Positions 9,374 through 18,043 of a DNA stretch of 64,000 nt are shown here, in pieces. Each line of letters starts with the position of its first letter. Within the stretch, counting starts at the first letter, position 1. Under the pieces are notes generated by a model, which was given only the letters and a program-made list of their open reading frames with translations, was not told where the DNA came from and did not search any database. The DNA is from an uncultured Alphaproteobacteria bacterium. Its GTDB lineage: Bacteria > Pseudomonadota > Alphaproteobacteria > Rhodobacterales > Rhodobacteraceae. A program made the position numbers and the translations under genes. Location of the stretch: assembly GCA_902537215.1 (NCBI GenBank), contig CACBAM010000006.1:1-64000 (forward strand), written 5' to 3'.

Positions 9374-10590
9374 ACCATGCAAATATAAGTAGTTGGTATG
9401 ATTCTTTAAGCCAAGAATTAAAACGTAGTAGTGCAAGTATTGAGAAAGTAAATCGTAGATCAGAATATTGGAGAAAGAGTAACTTAGATATAGTTTCCGA
9501 TCTTGATCAAGAAATTTCTGAAACAGACCTAATTAATCTGAAAGGAACCCATCTGTATGAACCTGAACTGACTATTGATGGTGATATCATGAAATTAGCT
9601 AGTGACAAAAGCTATGAAATTTCAAGCATTATGGACGAAATTGCTGATGAAGATTCCTTTACAAAAAACTATTTTGGTAAGCTTGAAGAAAAGTCCCAAA
9701 AACTTGTTCCCAGACCTTTGGCCAGAGATAATAGTCTCAATCTCAAAGTTGGTTATGCTCTCAGTTTGTCAGAGAGTTCTAAAAAGCCGCTTGTAATACA
9801 CAATAAAGCTAATAAGTCCGCACGCAATTGCTTCCAAAGAAACCTAATTATTGTTGAAAAAGGCGTAGAAGCTACCATTATAGAAACAGGAAATAATCTT
9901 TCTGTTTTTAATTCAGTAACCGAAATTTATTTAGATGAAGATGCTAAGTTAAATTACCTAGATTTAACTGGAGAAAATAATATTTTTCCTAAAATTTCTC
10001 ATAAATTTTGTGATATGGCTGAAAAATCAACCTTTAATCATTTTGGACTGAGATTAAATACTAAGTCGACAAGAAATGAAATTGAATTGCATCTAAATGG
10101 GCCAGGTATAAACACTTCAATTGCGAACGTCAGTCTAATAAATAAAAAACATCATTTTAGTGACGAAAATGTGTTAATAAATCATAATGCTTATGAATGT
10201 AAAAGTAGGCAAGTTTTTAAATCAGTGCTAGAAAATGATTGCACTTCAATAGTTCGAGGCAAAATCTATGTTGCGCCGGAAGCACAAAAGACCGACGGCT
10301 ATCAATCTAGTAGGTCTCTTTTGCTTAACGAAAACTCAAAATTTTTATGTAAGCCAGAACTCGAGATTTATGCCGATGATGTAATTTGCTCTCATGGATC
10401 GACGTCCAGTTCCCTAGATAGAGAAAGCCTATTTTATTTACTGAGTAGAGGTGTACATAGGAATAAAGCTAAAGAGATGCTTATAACTGCGTTTATTTCG
10501 GAAGCCTTAGATGAGATTGAAGATGAAAGCATTAAATCAGAGCTGAGTAACTATATTGATATTTGGACCTCAAGCTTTTTTCATGAATAA
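9370..10590 (+). CDS. sufD: Fe-S cluster assembly protein SufD
   Basis: The 406-residue protein partners SufB in the scaffold. The C-terminal beta-helix domain carries ENDCTSIVRGKIYVAPEAQKTDGYQSSRS in two parts and the SufD histidine region CSHGSTSSSLDRESLFYLLSRG. Its N-terminal 130 residues are divergent, as is usual. The only suitable start is TTG at 9370, whose last two bases begin the sufC stop codon; a TAAGGG ribosome site lies about 8 bases upstream. The 3' end overlaps the next gene by 8 bases. Confidence 0.93.
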   Translation: MNHANISSWYDSLSQELKRSSASIEKVNRRSEYWRKSNLDIVSDLDQEISETDLINLKGTHLYEPELTIDGDIMKLASDKSYEISSIMDEIADEDSFTKNYFGKLEEKSQKLVPRPLARDNSLNLKVGYALSLSESSKKPLVIHNKANKSARNCFQRNLIIVEKGVEATIIETGNNLSVFNSVTEIYLDEDAKLNYLDLTGENNIFPKISHKFCDMAEKSTFNHFGLRLNTKSTRNEIELHLNGPGINTSIANVSLINKKHHFSDENVLINHNAYECKSRQVFKSVLENDCTSIVRGKIYVAPEAQKTDGYQSSRSLLLNENSKFLCKPELEIYADDVICSHGSTSSSLDRESLFYLLSRGVHRNKAKEMLITAFISEALDEIEDESIKSELSNYIDIWTSSFFHE

Positions 10591-11158
10591 ACAGTTAAAA
10601 ATTAATAAAGGTTTCTTTACAGCTATAATCTCAGCATTCAGTGACCTTGATGCTTCTATCGATCAGCAATTTGAACTACGCGATAAAGAAAGCCAATTGC
10701 TACCCCTTCTGTATTTTACTTGTTTAATGTTGCTACTGTCACAATTAATAGAAGTCACCAGTCAAGTTCAGGAGGATCCTTACCTATCTGTTATAACAGC
10801 TGTGGTTGTCTCCTACCTTTTTTTTCTTCCTATATTTATGTATCTCTTGGGCTTTATTCTTCACTTGATATTGAAAATGTTTGGATCTGATTCTTCGGGG
10901 TTTCAAACTAGATTAGCTTTATTTTGGTCTCTTTCTGTATCAACTTTAGTAATTCTAGTTGCTAGCATTGCCAAAATATTCACAACTGGAGCTATAGAGC
11001 TTGTGCTTGTCATTCTTTCAGAGCTAATTATAGTGTATATTTTTTCGCGAATTGTCAGTTTTGTTTCAAATTTTAAGGATAGAAACCTTTTCACTTTGAT
11101 TATGACCAGTTTGTATTTTGTACCCGTTGTTCTTACAAATTTTAGCTCAGGAACTTGA
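10583..11158 (+). CDS. Yip1-like membrane protein in the SUF operon (first copy)
   Basis: The 191-residue product is mostly hydrophobic, with about five predicted membrane segments between residues 35 and 185. It resembles the Yip1-domain proteins that sit next to sufD/sufS in many alphaproteobacteria. No enzymatic motif is visible. The ATG (MNKQLKINKGFF) is inside the sufD 3' end, so it is translationally coupled to the scaffold genes. A role in membrane placement or support of cluster assembly is only a guess from context. Confidence 0.7.
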   Translation: MNKQLKINKGFFTAIISAFSDLDASIDQQFELRDKESQLLPLLYFTCLMLLLSQLIEVTSQVQEDPYLSVITAVVVSYLFFLPIFMYLLGFILHLILKMFGSDSSGFQTRLALFWSLSVSTLVILVASIAKIFTTGAIELVLVILSELIIVYIFSRIVSFVSNFKDRNLFTLIMTSLYFVPVVLTNFSSGT

Positions 11159-11164
11159 AAGCTA

Positions 11165-11776
11165 ATGGACTTGAAACATAAACTCAAGATAGCTCTCAGA
11201 AGGCCGGCAGATTTGCCAGACGCATTGAGCCCAATAAAATTAAAATTTAGTTCTGTACTAGAGGGCGCTGTTTTTATTGCAGCCATAACCTCTCTCTTAA
11301 ACTCCTTGTTAGAAAGACTATTCTTTAAGTCATCTGAGAATGCCTCAAAGTTACTTGAGAATAATTCATTATCGTTCATCTTCAATCCCTTAAGTATGTT
11401 CGCCTTTGAATTAATTTTTATAATAACGGTGATGGCCTCTATTTTATTTTTTAGTAACTTTTCTAATAAAAAAATAGGCATCGAAGAATTAGGAAAAAAT
11501 GTCTTGTTTTTGTTTTTAGTAACATTCGTCTTCAAATTTATGCAGGTATTATTTCTATTTATTTCATTTGACTTATACTATATCTGCAGGTTTTTTGAAT
11601 TGGTGTGGTTTATCTGGGCATTGTCTTCTGCAGTGTCAACACTATATAAATTCAAAAGCGTCCTATTAACAGCATTTTTGGGTGCGATTACTGTATCATT
11701 AACCATGGGATTTTTATTTATGATATTTGTATCAATTATACAATTTTTATTAGTCGGTGATTTGCCGAATGTTTGA
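11165..11776 (+). CDS. Second Yip1-like membrane protein in the SUF operon
   Basis: The 203-residue hydrophobic protein has a short cytoplasmic N-terminus (MDLKHKLKIALRRPADLPDA) and about five membrane segments. Size, position and topology are like the preceding gene, from which it is separated by 6 bases, suggesting an old tandem duplication, although direct residue identity is low by eye. Its stop overlaps the sufS start by 8 bases. Function unknown; it belongs to the SUF operon by layout. Confidence 0.62.
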   Translation: MDLKHKLKIALRRPADLPDALSPIKLKFSSVLEGAVFIAAITSLLNSLLERLFFKSSENASKLLENNSLSFIFNPLSMFAFELIFIITVMASILFFSNFSNKKIGIEELGKNVLFLFLVTFVFKFMQVLFLFISFDLYYICRFFELVWFIWALSSAVSTLYKFKSVLLTAFLGAITVSLTMGFLFMIFVSIIQFLLVGDLPNV

Positions 11777-12989
11777 TGTTTTAGAATTTAGAAAAGAATT
11801 TCCAATACTTTCTAAGAAAGTAAACAATAAGCCTTTGGTTTACTTAGATAACGGAGCTTCATCACAAAAACCGATTAAAGTCATAGAAGCTGTAAAAAAA
11901 TGCTATGAAAGCGAGTATTCAAATGTTCACAGAGGGTTACATTACTTATCAAACCTCGCGACAGAAAAATATGAAGCAGTAAGAGACAAGGTCGTTGCTT
12001 TCTTAGGAGCTTCTTTTCAAGAAGAAATTATATTCACATCGGGTTCTACTGAGGCATTAAACCTTGTTTCATACGGGTGGGCTAACCAAAACCTTGTGTC
12101 TGGAGATGAGATTATCTTATCAACGTTGGAGCATCATGCCAACATTGTGCCCTGGCATTTTTTAAGATCTAGAAGAGGCATTAAGCTTATTTGGGTTGAT
12201 CCAGATGAGAACGGTCAAATATCATTAGATATGATCGAAAAAAAGATTTCTTCAAAAACGAAAATGGTGTGCATAACACACATGTCCAATGTTTTTGGCT
12301 CCATTCTTGATGTTAAGAAAATTTGTAAAGCACTCAAAGAAAAAGGAATTGTGACTGTATTGGATGGTTCTCAAGCTATTGTTCACTTGGAAATAAATGT
12401 TGAGGATATTGGGTGTGATTTTTATACATTTACAGGACATAAGCTTTTTGGGCCAACTGGCACTGGCGTACTTTACGTTAATAAAAAAAGAATAAATGAA
12501 ATGGTTCCATTTAATGGTGGAGGAGAGATGATAAGAAGTGTCACGAAAGACGATGTGATCTATAATAAATCTCCATTTTTATTTGAGGCTGGTACACCAG
12601 GGATTGCTGAAATAATTGGCCTTGGCGCTGCGATAGATTTTGTTCAAAATCTAGACAGAAAATCAGTTTTAGAGTACGAAAAGTCAATTTCAGATTATAC
12701 ACGAACCGAGTTAGAGAAGTTAGATTGGTTGGTTAGACACTGTTTTCATAAGAATAATCTCGCTATATTTTCTTTTTCTATGGAGGGAAGCGCCCATGCT
12801 CACGATATGGCTACAATATTAGACGCAAATGGTGTTGCAGTTAGGTCCGGCCACCATTGCGCCCAACCTTTAATGGACTTTATTGGAGTGCCTGCTACCT
12901 GCAGAGCAAGTCTTGCCCTTTACAACACTGAACACGAAATTAATGCTCTTATTGGATCATTAATGAAATGTAAAAAACTATTCGATTGA
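11769..12989 (+). CDS. sufS: Cysteine desulfurase SufS
   Basis: This 406-residue group II cysteine desulfurase supplies sulfur to SufBCD. The PLP lysine is Lys225 in TFTGHKLFGPTG, and the catalytic cysteine is Cys364 in RSGHHCAQPLM, the same number as in the Escherichia coli enzyme. The ATG at 11769 (MFDVLEFRKEFP) is preferred over an in-frame ATG four codons upstream. It is the last gene of the operon; no sufE, sufA or sufT follows in this window. The 3' end overlaps the convergent acylase gene by 12 bases. Confidence 0.95.
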   Translation: MFDVLEFRKEFPILSKKVNNKPLVYLDNGASSQKPIKVIEAVKKCYESEYSNVHRGLHYLSNLATEKYEAVRDKVVAFLGASFQEEIIFTSGSTEALNLVSYGWANQNLVSGDEIILSTLEHHANIVPWHFLRSRRGIKLIWVDPDENGQISLDMIEKKISSKTKMVCITHMSNVFGSILDVKKICKALKEKGIVTVLDGSQAIVHLEINVEDIGCDFYTFTGHKLFGPTGTGVLYVNKKRINEMVPFNGGGEMIRSVTKDDVIYNKSPFLFEAGTPGIAEIIGLGAAIDFVQNLDRKSVLEYEKSISDYTRTELEKLDWLVRHCFHKNNLAIFSFSMEGSAHAHDMATILDANGVAVRSGHHCAQPLMDFIGVPATCRASLALYNTEHEINALIGSLMKCKKLFD

Positions 12990-15440
12990 CAAAGGATGGA
13001 TAATAATCTCGCCCTTAGCCCCGCCTAATATTAAATCCCTCACCCCAGACAAGTATATATAATTTCCACTTTTCCAAAGACTTGTTTGATCATCATAATG
13101 CTTCGATATTAAATGGCCACTTTGCCCAGAAGGAATAATAAACATATTTTTAGTTGGTGAAGAAAAGTCAATTATCATTTTGAACGAGCTACCCTTTGCT
13201 ACTTTATAATTAGATAAACCCCTTAACATTATTGAATTTAAAGTGTGTTCGCTTCCCGAAATCTCAGACGATATTTCTTGCAAGAACTTTGGGATTAGAA
13301 CGCCATTAACTGAAAAAGAAGGATGGTTTATTCGTCTCTTATCACCCCATCTCCAATTGTCTACATCGGATCCATATATTTCTTTTAATTTTCGTAGACT
13401 TTTTGTTAGTGATTTTTTAGATAACTCTACACATGTTTCAATTTTATCGGAATGTTTTATATCACACCATGCTTCAGCATTTTTGTAGTTTCTAAGTACT
13501 TTTTCCAAAAATAGTGGGTTGGCCATATTAGCAGATGAAGGATTGAAACTTAGTTCATCTTCGAGAAGCATTTTTATAAATGTTTCAACCCACGTTGCAT
13601 AAATAAGTGGCTCTGGTGAGCCAGCCATCATATTTCCATTCCAATTTGTCAGAAGTTCTAGACTACGGGTTTTGATTTCATTGATGTCATCTGGATCTAT
13701 ATTATCATACTGAAACCAAAGTTCTTTGCCCATAAGTGGTAATAAAGTACGAGCAGGCTCTGAAATAAAGTCATTTTGTAGTTCTTTAAAGCTTTCAATG
13801 CTATGAAACTCTCTTTTGCTAACCATTTTTGTTGCTCTAAGTAGTCTTTGTTCATCACCCCAATTGAAACTCATATGATCTGGGAAAGGGCTTTCTGAAA
13901 AGCTATTGTTTGTATTTAGAATGAGTCCGTTCTCTTTAGAACCAGCAAAAGGTTTGGGGTCCTCTTTTTCATCTAAGCGCCATTGATTTTCAATCTTCCA
14001 GCCAGGCGTAATTACTTGCCCCTTTGTCTCATTTTCCGTTTTTCTTTTAGGCGAATTCCCAATAAATACAGAATCAATTTCCGTTTCATCAGCAACTACT
14101 AAAATCAAATTGAAGCTATTGCTTTGTAATGCACTAGTTTTAACTTCATCTAAGCTTTTTGCCGACATTAATTTTACGAAAGTTTCAAGGGTCTTATCGT
14201 TATTTTTAAACCCCGTCCAAGCCAAAGAAACAAGAAAACCATCAGGAACGATAGATTGCATTTCATATAGTTCGTGAGGTATTATAACGCGATTTTCAGT
14301 TCGCTTAATTGCGAAACTGATAGTGGCACTATCTTTTACCTTAATTAACTTTTTCTGATTTAAAAATGGTTTATATCCTGTAGGTGAAAGATACTCGTTT
14401 TTGTTTGCCGAGTTTATTTTTTCAAAATAAAGATCTTGATCATCAACAAATGCAAAAGACGACCCCCATGCCAGTTTACGGTTTTTTCCAGAAAAAATAA
14501 TTGGTATACCAGGAACTGTTGCCCCTACTACTGAAGTTTTATTTAGGTTAAGTTGGGCAAGCATCCATATTGATGGTGAAGACAGGGGAAGAAACAAATT
14601 TGTTGATAATAGCGATTTTTTCGAGGCCGTCCGGCTACCATCGGCTGCAAATACGTTTGAATAAAATCCAGCATTTGGAGGTGTAAAAACGCCATTGTAG
14701 CTTCTGTATTCATCTTTTTTGCGCTCATCAAATTGTTGTTTTCTTAAATTTAAGATAACTTCATCAAGTTTGGAACGAAGAATGCCTGAATCGCTAATCA
14801 AATGCTTTATTTTATCATCTATTACACTCGAAAATATTAAAGATGTGAGCTCTATTTCCTTTAAAGCTTTGTTAGATGACATAAACTCTATAAATTTAAG
14901 TATCGTCAAACTGTCTACAGGGCTCCATGGGGTGACCTCTGGAGATTGGAAAAAAAATTCAGGAGATCCACGACCTAAACCCTGATCTTGTATTTCTTTC
15001 AACCTGAAATTAACACCTTTGGAATAAAATGATAAAATATTCTTTAAGTCTGGTGATAAATTTCGAAAAATCTGCTTTGCTAGAGTTTGTAGATCTAGAG
15101 ATTTCATAAATGAGTCTAGTAGCACTGTTCCTGGTCCACTAATTTCAGATAAGCGACCTTGGGATATGCGTTTAAGATAAGTCATTTGCCATAGGCGTTC
15201 TTGTGCATGAACATATCCTAAACCAAAAAAAGATTCTTCATCGCTTTGTCCTGTGATGTGTGGAACCGCGTATAAATCTGTTTTTATAGAGACCTTTGAT
15301 TGAATATCAGAAGAGAATATGTCCTTTTTATATTTTGGCAAGGATTGATAACTTAAATAAAAGAAAAATCCTGAGGTTATCAGCGAAAATAAGATCAATG
15401 CCATGAAAATATAAGGCACTGTTTTTAATAGTATTTTCAT
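12978..15440 (-). CDS. Penicillin acylase family (Ntn-hydrolase) protein
   Basis: The 820-residue protein is exported or membrane-anchored through one hydrophobic segment (residues 8-30). GYVHAQERLWQM (residues 75-86) is the typical alpha-subunit signature. The N-terminal nucleophile of the beta subunit is probably Ser261 in GFYSNVFAADGSRTAS, exposed by self-cleavage after Tyr260. Family members cleave amide bonds of beta-lactams or acyl-homoserine lactones; the substrate cannot be assigned. The segment before Ser261 is shorter than usual, and the downstream part (SFNWGDEQR, RWGDKRRINH) is conserved. Confidence 0.88.
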   Translation of the reverse strand: MKILLKTVPYIFMALILFSLITSGFFFYLSYQSLPKYKKDIFSSDIQSKVSIKTDLYAVPHITGQSDEESFFGLGYVHAQERLWQMTYLKRISQGRLSEISGPGTVLLDSFMKSLDLQTLAKQIFRNLSPDLKNILSFYSKGVNFRLKEIQDQGLGRGSPEFFFQSPEVTPWSPVDSLTILKFIEFMSSNKALKEIELTSLIFSSVIDDKIKHLISDSGILRSKLDEVILNLRKQQFDERKKDEYRSYNGVFTPPNAGFYSNVFAADGSRTASKKSLLSTNLFLPLSSPSIWMLAQLNLNKTSVVGATVPGIPIIFSGKNRKLAWGSSFAFVDDQDLYFEKINSANKNEYLSPTGYKPFLNQKKLIKVKDSATISFAIKRTENRVIIPHELYEMQSIVPDGFLVSLAWTGFKNNDKTLETFVKLMSAKSLDEVKTSALQSNSFNLILVVADETEIDSVFIGNSPKRKTENETKGQVITPGWKIENQWRLDEKEDPKPFAGSKENGLILNTNNSFSESPFPDHMSFNWGDEQRLLRATKMVSKREFHSIESFKELQNDFISEPARTLLPLMGKELWFQYDNIDPDDINEIKTRSLELLTNWNGNMMAGSPEPLIYATWVETFIKMLLEDELSFNPSSANMANPLFLEKVLRNYKNAEAWCDIKHSDKIETCVELSKKSLTKSLRKLKEIYGSDVDNWRWGDKRRINHPSFSVNGVLIPKFLQEISSEISGSEHTLNSIMLRGLSNYKVAKGSSFKMIIDFSSPTKNMFIIPSGQSGHLISKHYDDQTSLWKSGNYIYLSGVRDLILGGAKGEIIIHPLSIE

Positions 15441-15511
15441 TATATCAACTATTTTTTAAAAATCAGATTATATTATACTAACAAGATTGTTCAATTATTT
15501 AGGATTAAGTT

Positions 15512-16378
15512 ATGAAAAAAATTACCTTTATTGGATTAGGCGTGATGGGCTTCCCAATGGCAGGGCATCTTTCAAAAGAGGGTTACAATGTGATTGTTTA
15601 CAATAGGTCAGAAGAAAAATCAAAATTGTGGATTAAACACCATAATGGAACTTATTCCACCTCAATAAAAGAAGCTGTTTCAGAAAGCGATGTTGTCTTT
15701 AGTTGTGTTGGTAATGATACGGATTTGAGAGAAATAACTTTAGGAACAGATAAAGCCTTTTCTTCTATGAAACCTGGTAGCGTTTTTATCGATCACACTA
15801 CGACATCGTCTGACATTGCTGTTGAGCTTTCCAAAAAAGCTAAAGAGCTAAATATAGATTTTTTAGATGCTCCCGTCTCAGGAGGAGAAGTTGGTGCTGT
15901 AAAAGGGGAGTTAACTGTGATGATTGGTGGTGAAAATTCAATTTTTGAAAAAACAAAATCAATAATTGCAGCCTATGCAAAAAATATCACTTTAATTGGA
16001 GGTCCTGGAAAAGGGCAAATAGCAAAAATGGTAAATCAAATTTGTATCGCAGGACTTATCCAAGCCCTTTCAGAAGCAATCTCATTTTCTGAAAAAAGCG
16101 GGTTGGATACAAAGAAAGTTTTAGATGCAATTTCTCAAGGCGCAGCTGGTAGTTGGCAACTCACTAATAGAGGCGAGACGATGGTTGATCGTAAATTTGA
16201 TTTCGGTTTCGCAGTAAAATTGATGAGAAAAGATCTTGGTATATGCCTTGATCATGCGGGCAATAATAATATTTCACTACCGATAACCTCAATAGTCAAC
16301 CAATTCTATGCAGAGATCCAAAGAAATGGGGGCTCAAAATTTGATACTTCTAGTCTGTTAACAAGGTTTGATAACTGA
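15512..16378 (+). CDS. Beta-hydroxyacid dehydrogenase (3-hydroxyisobutyrate dehydrogenase family)
   Basis: The 288-residue NAD(P)-dependent enzyme has the dinucleotide motif GLGVMGFPMAGHL at residues 8-20, the substrate segment DAPVSGGEVGAVKGEL, and the catalytic lysine in GQIAKMVNQ. It could be 3-hydroxyisobutyrate dehydrogenase, tartronate semialdehyde reductase or a glyoxylate/succinic semialdehyde reductase; sequence alone does not decide. It is transcribed alone, divergent from the acylase gene, with an AT-rich promoter region of 71 bases between them. Confidence 0.88.
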   Translation: MKKITFIGLGVMGFPMAGHLSKEGYNVIVYNRSEEKSKLWIKHHNGTYSTSIKEAVSESDVVFSCVGNDTDLREITLGTDKAFSSMKPGSVFIDHTTTSSDIAVELSKKAKELNIDFLDAPVSGGEVGAVKGELTVMIGGENSIFEKTKSIIAAYAKNITLIGGPGKGQIAKMVNQICIAGLIQALSEAISFSEKSGLDTKKVLDAISQGAAGSWQLTNRGETMVDRKFDFGFAVKLMRKDLGICLDHAGNNNISLPITSIVNQFYAEIQRNGGSKFDTSSLLTRFDN

Positions 16379-16383
16379 ATGGG

Positions 16384-16959
16384 CTACCTTATTAATCTCG
16401 AATACTTCGCACCGACTAAAGACGTCCCCGCTAATAGACCTTTTTGATCAAAAACTACAGCATAGACGGGTTTAGAAATTGTTTTTGAACTGACACCTAT
16501 TGAATAGCCTTTATCTCTAAAAACCACTTCTGCGTCAGCTCCCAGCTCCCAGCCATCTGTCACTCTGAATTTTTGTAATGCTTCTTCTGTCATAAAAAAA
16601 ATGATATTTGAATATTGTTGAGCTCCTACCTGTAATCCATATGAGGCAGATGCCAATGAATAATAATCAACAGGTGCTTCATTTATTCTTAACACGCCCT
16701 CTCCATATGCTCCACCTAGCATTAGTCCCGCTTTAGTGATTCTTGGAATAATAAGAGTTGCTGGAGCATTTTTGTATATGCTTACTGTGTCCGGATCAAT
16801 CTCGAATAAATTTTGTAAAACTAGCTCTGCATCTCTGTTGATCACGCTGCCGCTATTCCTCTGGCCTACATTCTGACATGATAAGAGGAGGAAAGTAATT
16901 ATAGATAGAAAAATACAATTTTTTATTCCTTTAAATGGTAAAATTAACCACATTTTCAA
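16384..16959 (-). CDS. SYLF-domain (YSC84-like) lipoprotein
   Basis: The 191-residue product has a signal peptide ending in a lipobox (LLLSC, Cys28), so it is probably a lipoprotein. The rest is a SYLF domain with ITKAGLMLGGAYGEGVL, YYSLASASYGLQVGAQ and FFMTEEALQKF, a fold linked to lipid binding. Its start overlaps the hemB stop by 4 bases, so the two are co-transcribed, but no functional link is evident. Confidence 0.88.
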   Translation of the reverse strand: MKMWLILPFKGIKNCIFLSIITFLLLSCQNVGQRNSGSVINRDAELVLQNLFEIDPDTVSIYKNAPATLIIPRITKAGLMLGGAYGEGVLRINEAPVDYYSLASASYGLQVGAQQYSNIIFFMTEEALQKFRVTDGWELGADAEVVFRDKGYSIGVSSKTISKPVYAVVFDQKGLLAGTSLVGAKYSRLIR

Positions 16960-17957
16960 CCACCACTTCCCTTATCTAATATATCTGCAGCTTCAGGTGC
17001 AAAGTATGTTAAAATTCCGTCACATCCAGCTCTTTTAAAGCAAGTAAGGCTTTCGATTATTGTAATATCTTTTTCTAGCCAATTATTTTCAATCGCTCCT
17101 CTTATCATCGAGTATTCTCCCGAAACTTGGTAAGCAAAAGTTGGAAAACTAAACTTTCGTTTTACTTCCGAAATAATGTCAAGATAAGGCATTCCAGGCT
17201 TTACCATAACCATATCTGCCCCTTCATTTATATCCTCTTCAACTTCCCTAATTGCTTCTTGAATGTTAGGAGGATCAATTTGATAAGTTTTTTTATCGCC
17301 TTTTAGTAATCCTTGTGCTCCAACCGCTTCCCGAAATGGCCCATAATAAGCTGACGCAAATTTTGCTGCGTATGACATAATCAGCGTATCTTTAAAACCT
17401 TTTTCTTCAAGGGCAACTCTTATTTTTTTAATTCTGCCGTCCATCATATCAGACGGACCAAGTATATCCGCTCCCGATTCAGCTTGAACCAATGCCTGTC
17501 TTTCTAAAGCTACCAAAGTTTCGTCATTAATTATTTTTCCATTTACTAAAAGACCATCATGTCCATCGATGTTATAGGGATCCAGCGCCACATCGAGCAT
17601 TACAATCAGTTCAGGAAAATTTTTTTTCAATTGCCTCGTAGCGATATTCACTAAGTTTTCTGGATTCCAAGCTTCCTCACAATCAGAGGATTTTTTATTG
17701 GAAGGTGTTAATGGGAATAAAGCTACTGTCAATATACCTGAACTGATTAACTTCTCTACATAGGGAATTAGTGTATCTATTGAATACCTATTTACTCCAG
17801 GCATAGAAGGAATATTTTCAATAATCTTTGTACCTTCTCGCAAGAATATAGGGCAAATCAAATCAGATTTACTTAGGATCGTTTCTCTAACTAAGGCTCT
17901 TATACCTCTGTTCTGCCTTAATCTTCTTCCCCTTCTGTTGGGAAAGCTACTAAACAT
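16956..17957 (-). CDS. hemB: Delta-aminolevulinic acid dehydratase (porphobilinogen synthase)
   Basis: The 333-residue enzyme condenses two 5-aminolevulinate molecules into porphobilinogen for haem. The two Schiff-base lysines are in MSYAAKFASAYYGPFREA (split here: SYAAKFAS and YYGPFREA) and VMVKPGMPYLD. The metal region reads MLDVALDPYNIDGHDG without the three-cysteine cluster of zinc enzymes, so it should be the magnesium-dependent type usual in alphaproteobacteria. It is divergent from mfd. Confidence 0.97.
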   Translation of the reverse strand: MFSSFPNRRGRRLRQNRGIRALVRETILSKSDLICPIFLREGTKIIENIPSMPGVNRYSIDTLIPYVEKLISSGILTVALFPLTPSNKKSSDCEEAWNPENLVNIATRQLKKNFPELIVMLDVALDPYNIDGHDGLLVNGKIINDETLVALERQALVQAESGADILGPSDMMDGRIKKIRVALEEKGFKDTLIMSYAAKFASAYYGPFREAVGAQGLLKGDKKTYQIDPPNIQEAIREVEEDINEGADMVMVKPGMPYLDIISEVKRKFSFPTFAYQVSGEYSMIRGAIENNWLEKDITIIESLTCFKRAGCDGILTYFAPEAADILDKGSGG

Positions 17958-18043
17958 CGTAATTATCCTAACTGTTAATAAAAATATAATTTATTCTAGT
18001 TTTTATTAATTTAATCAGCAATAACTTTGTTAGAGAAATTTGC

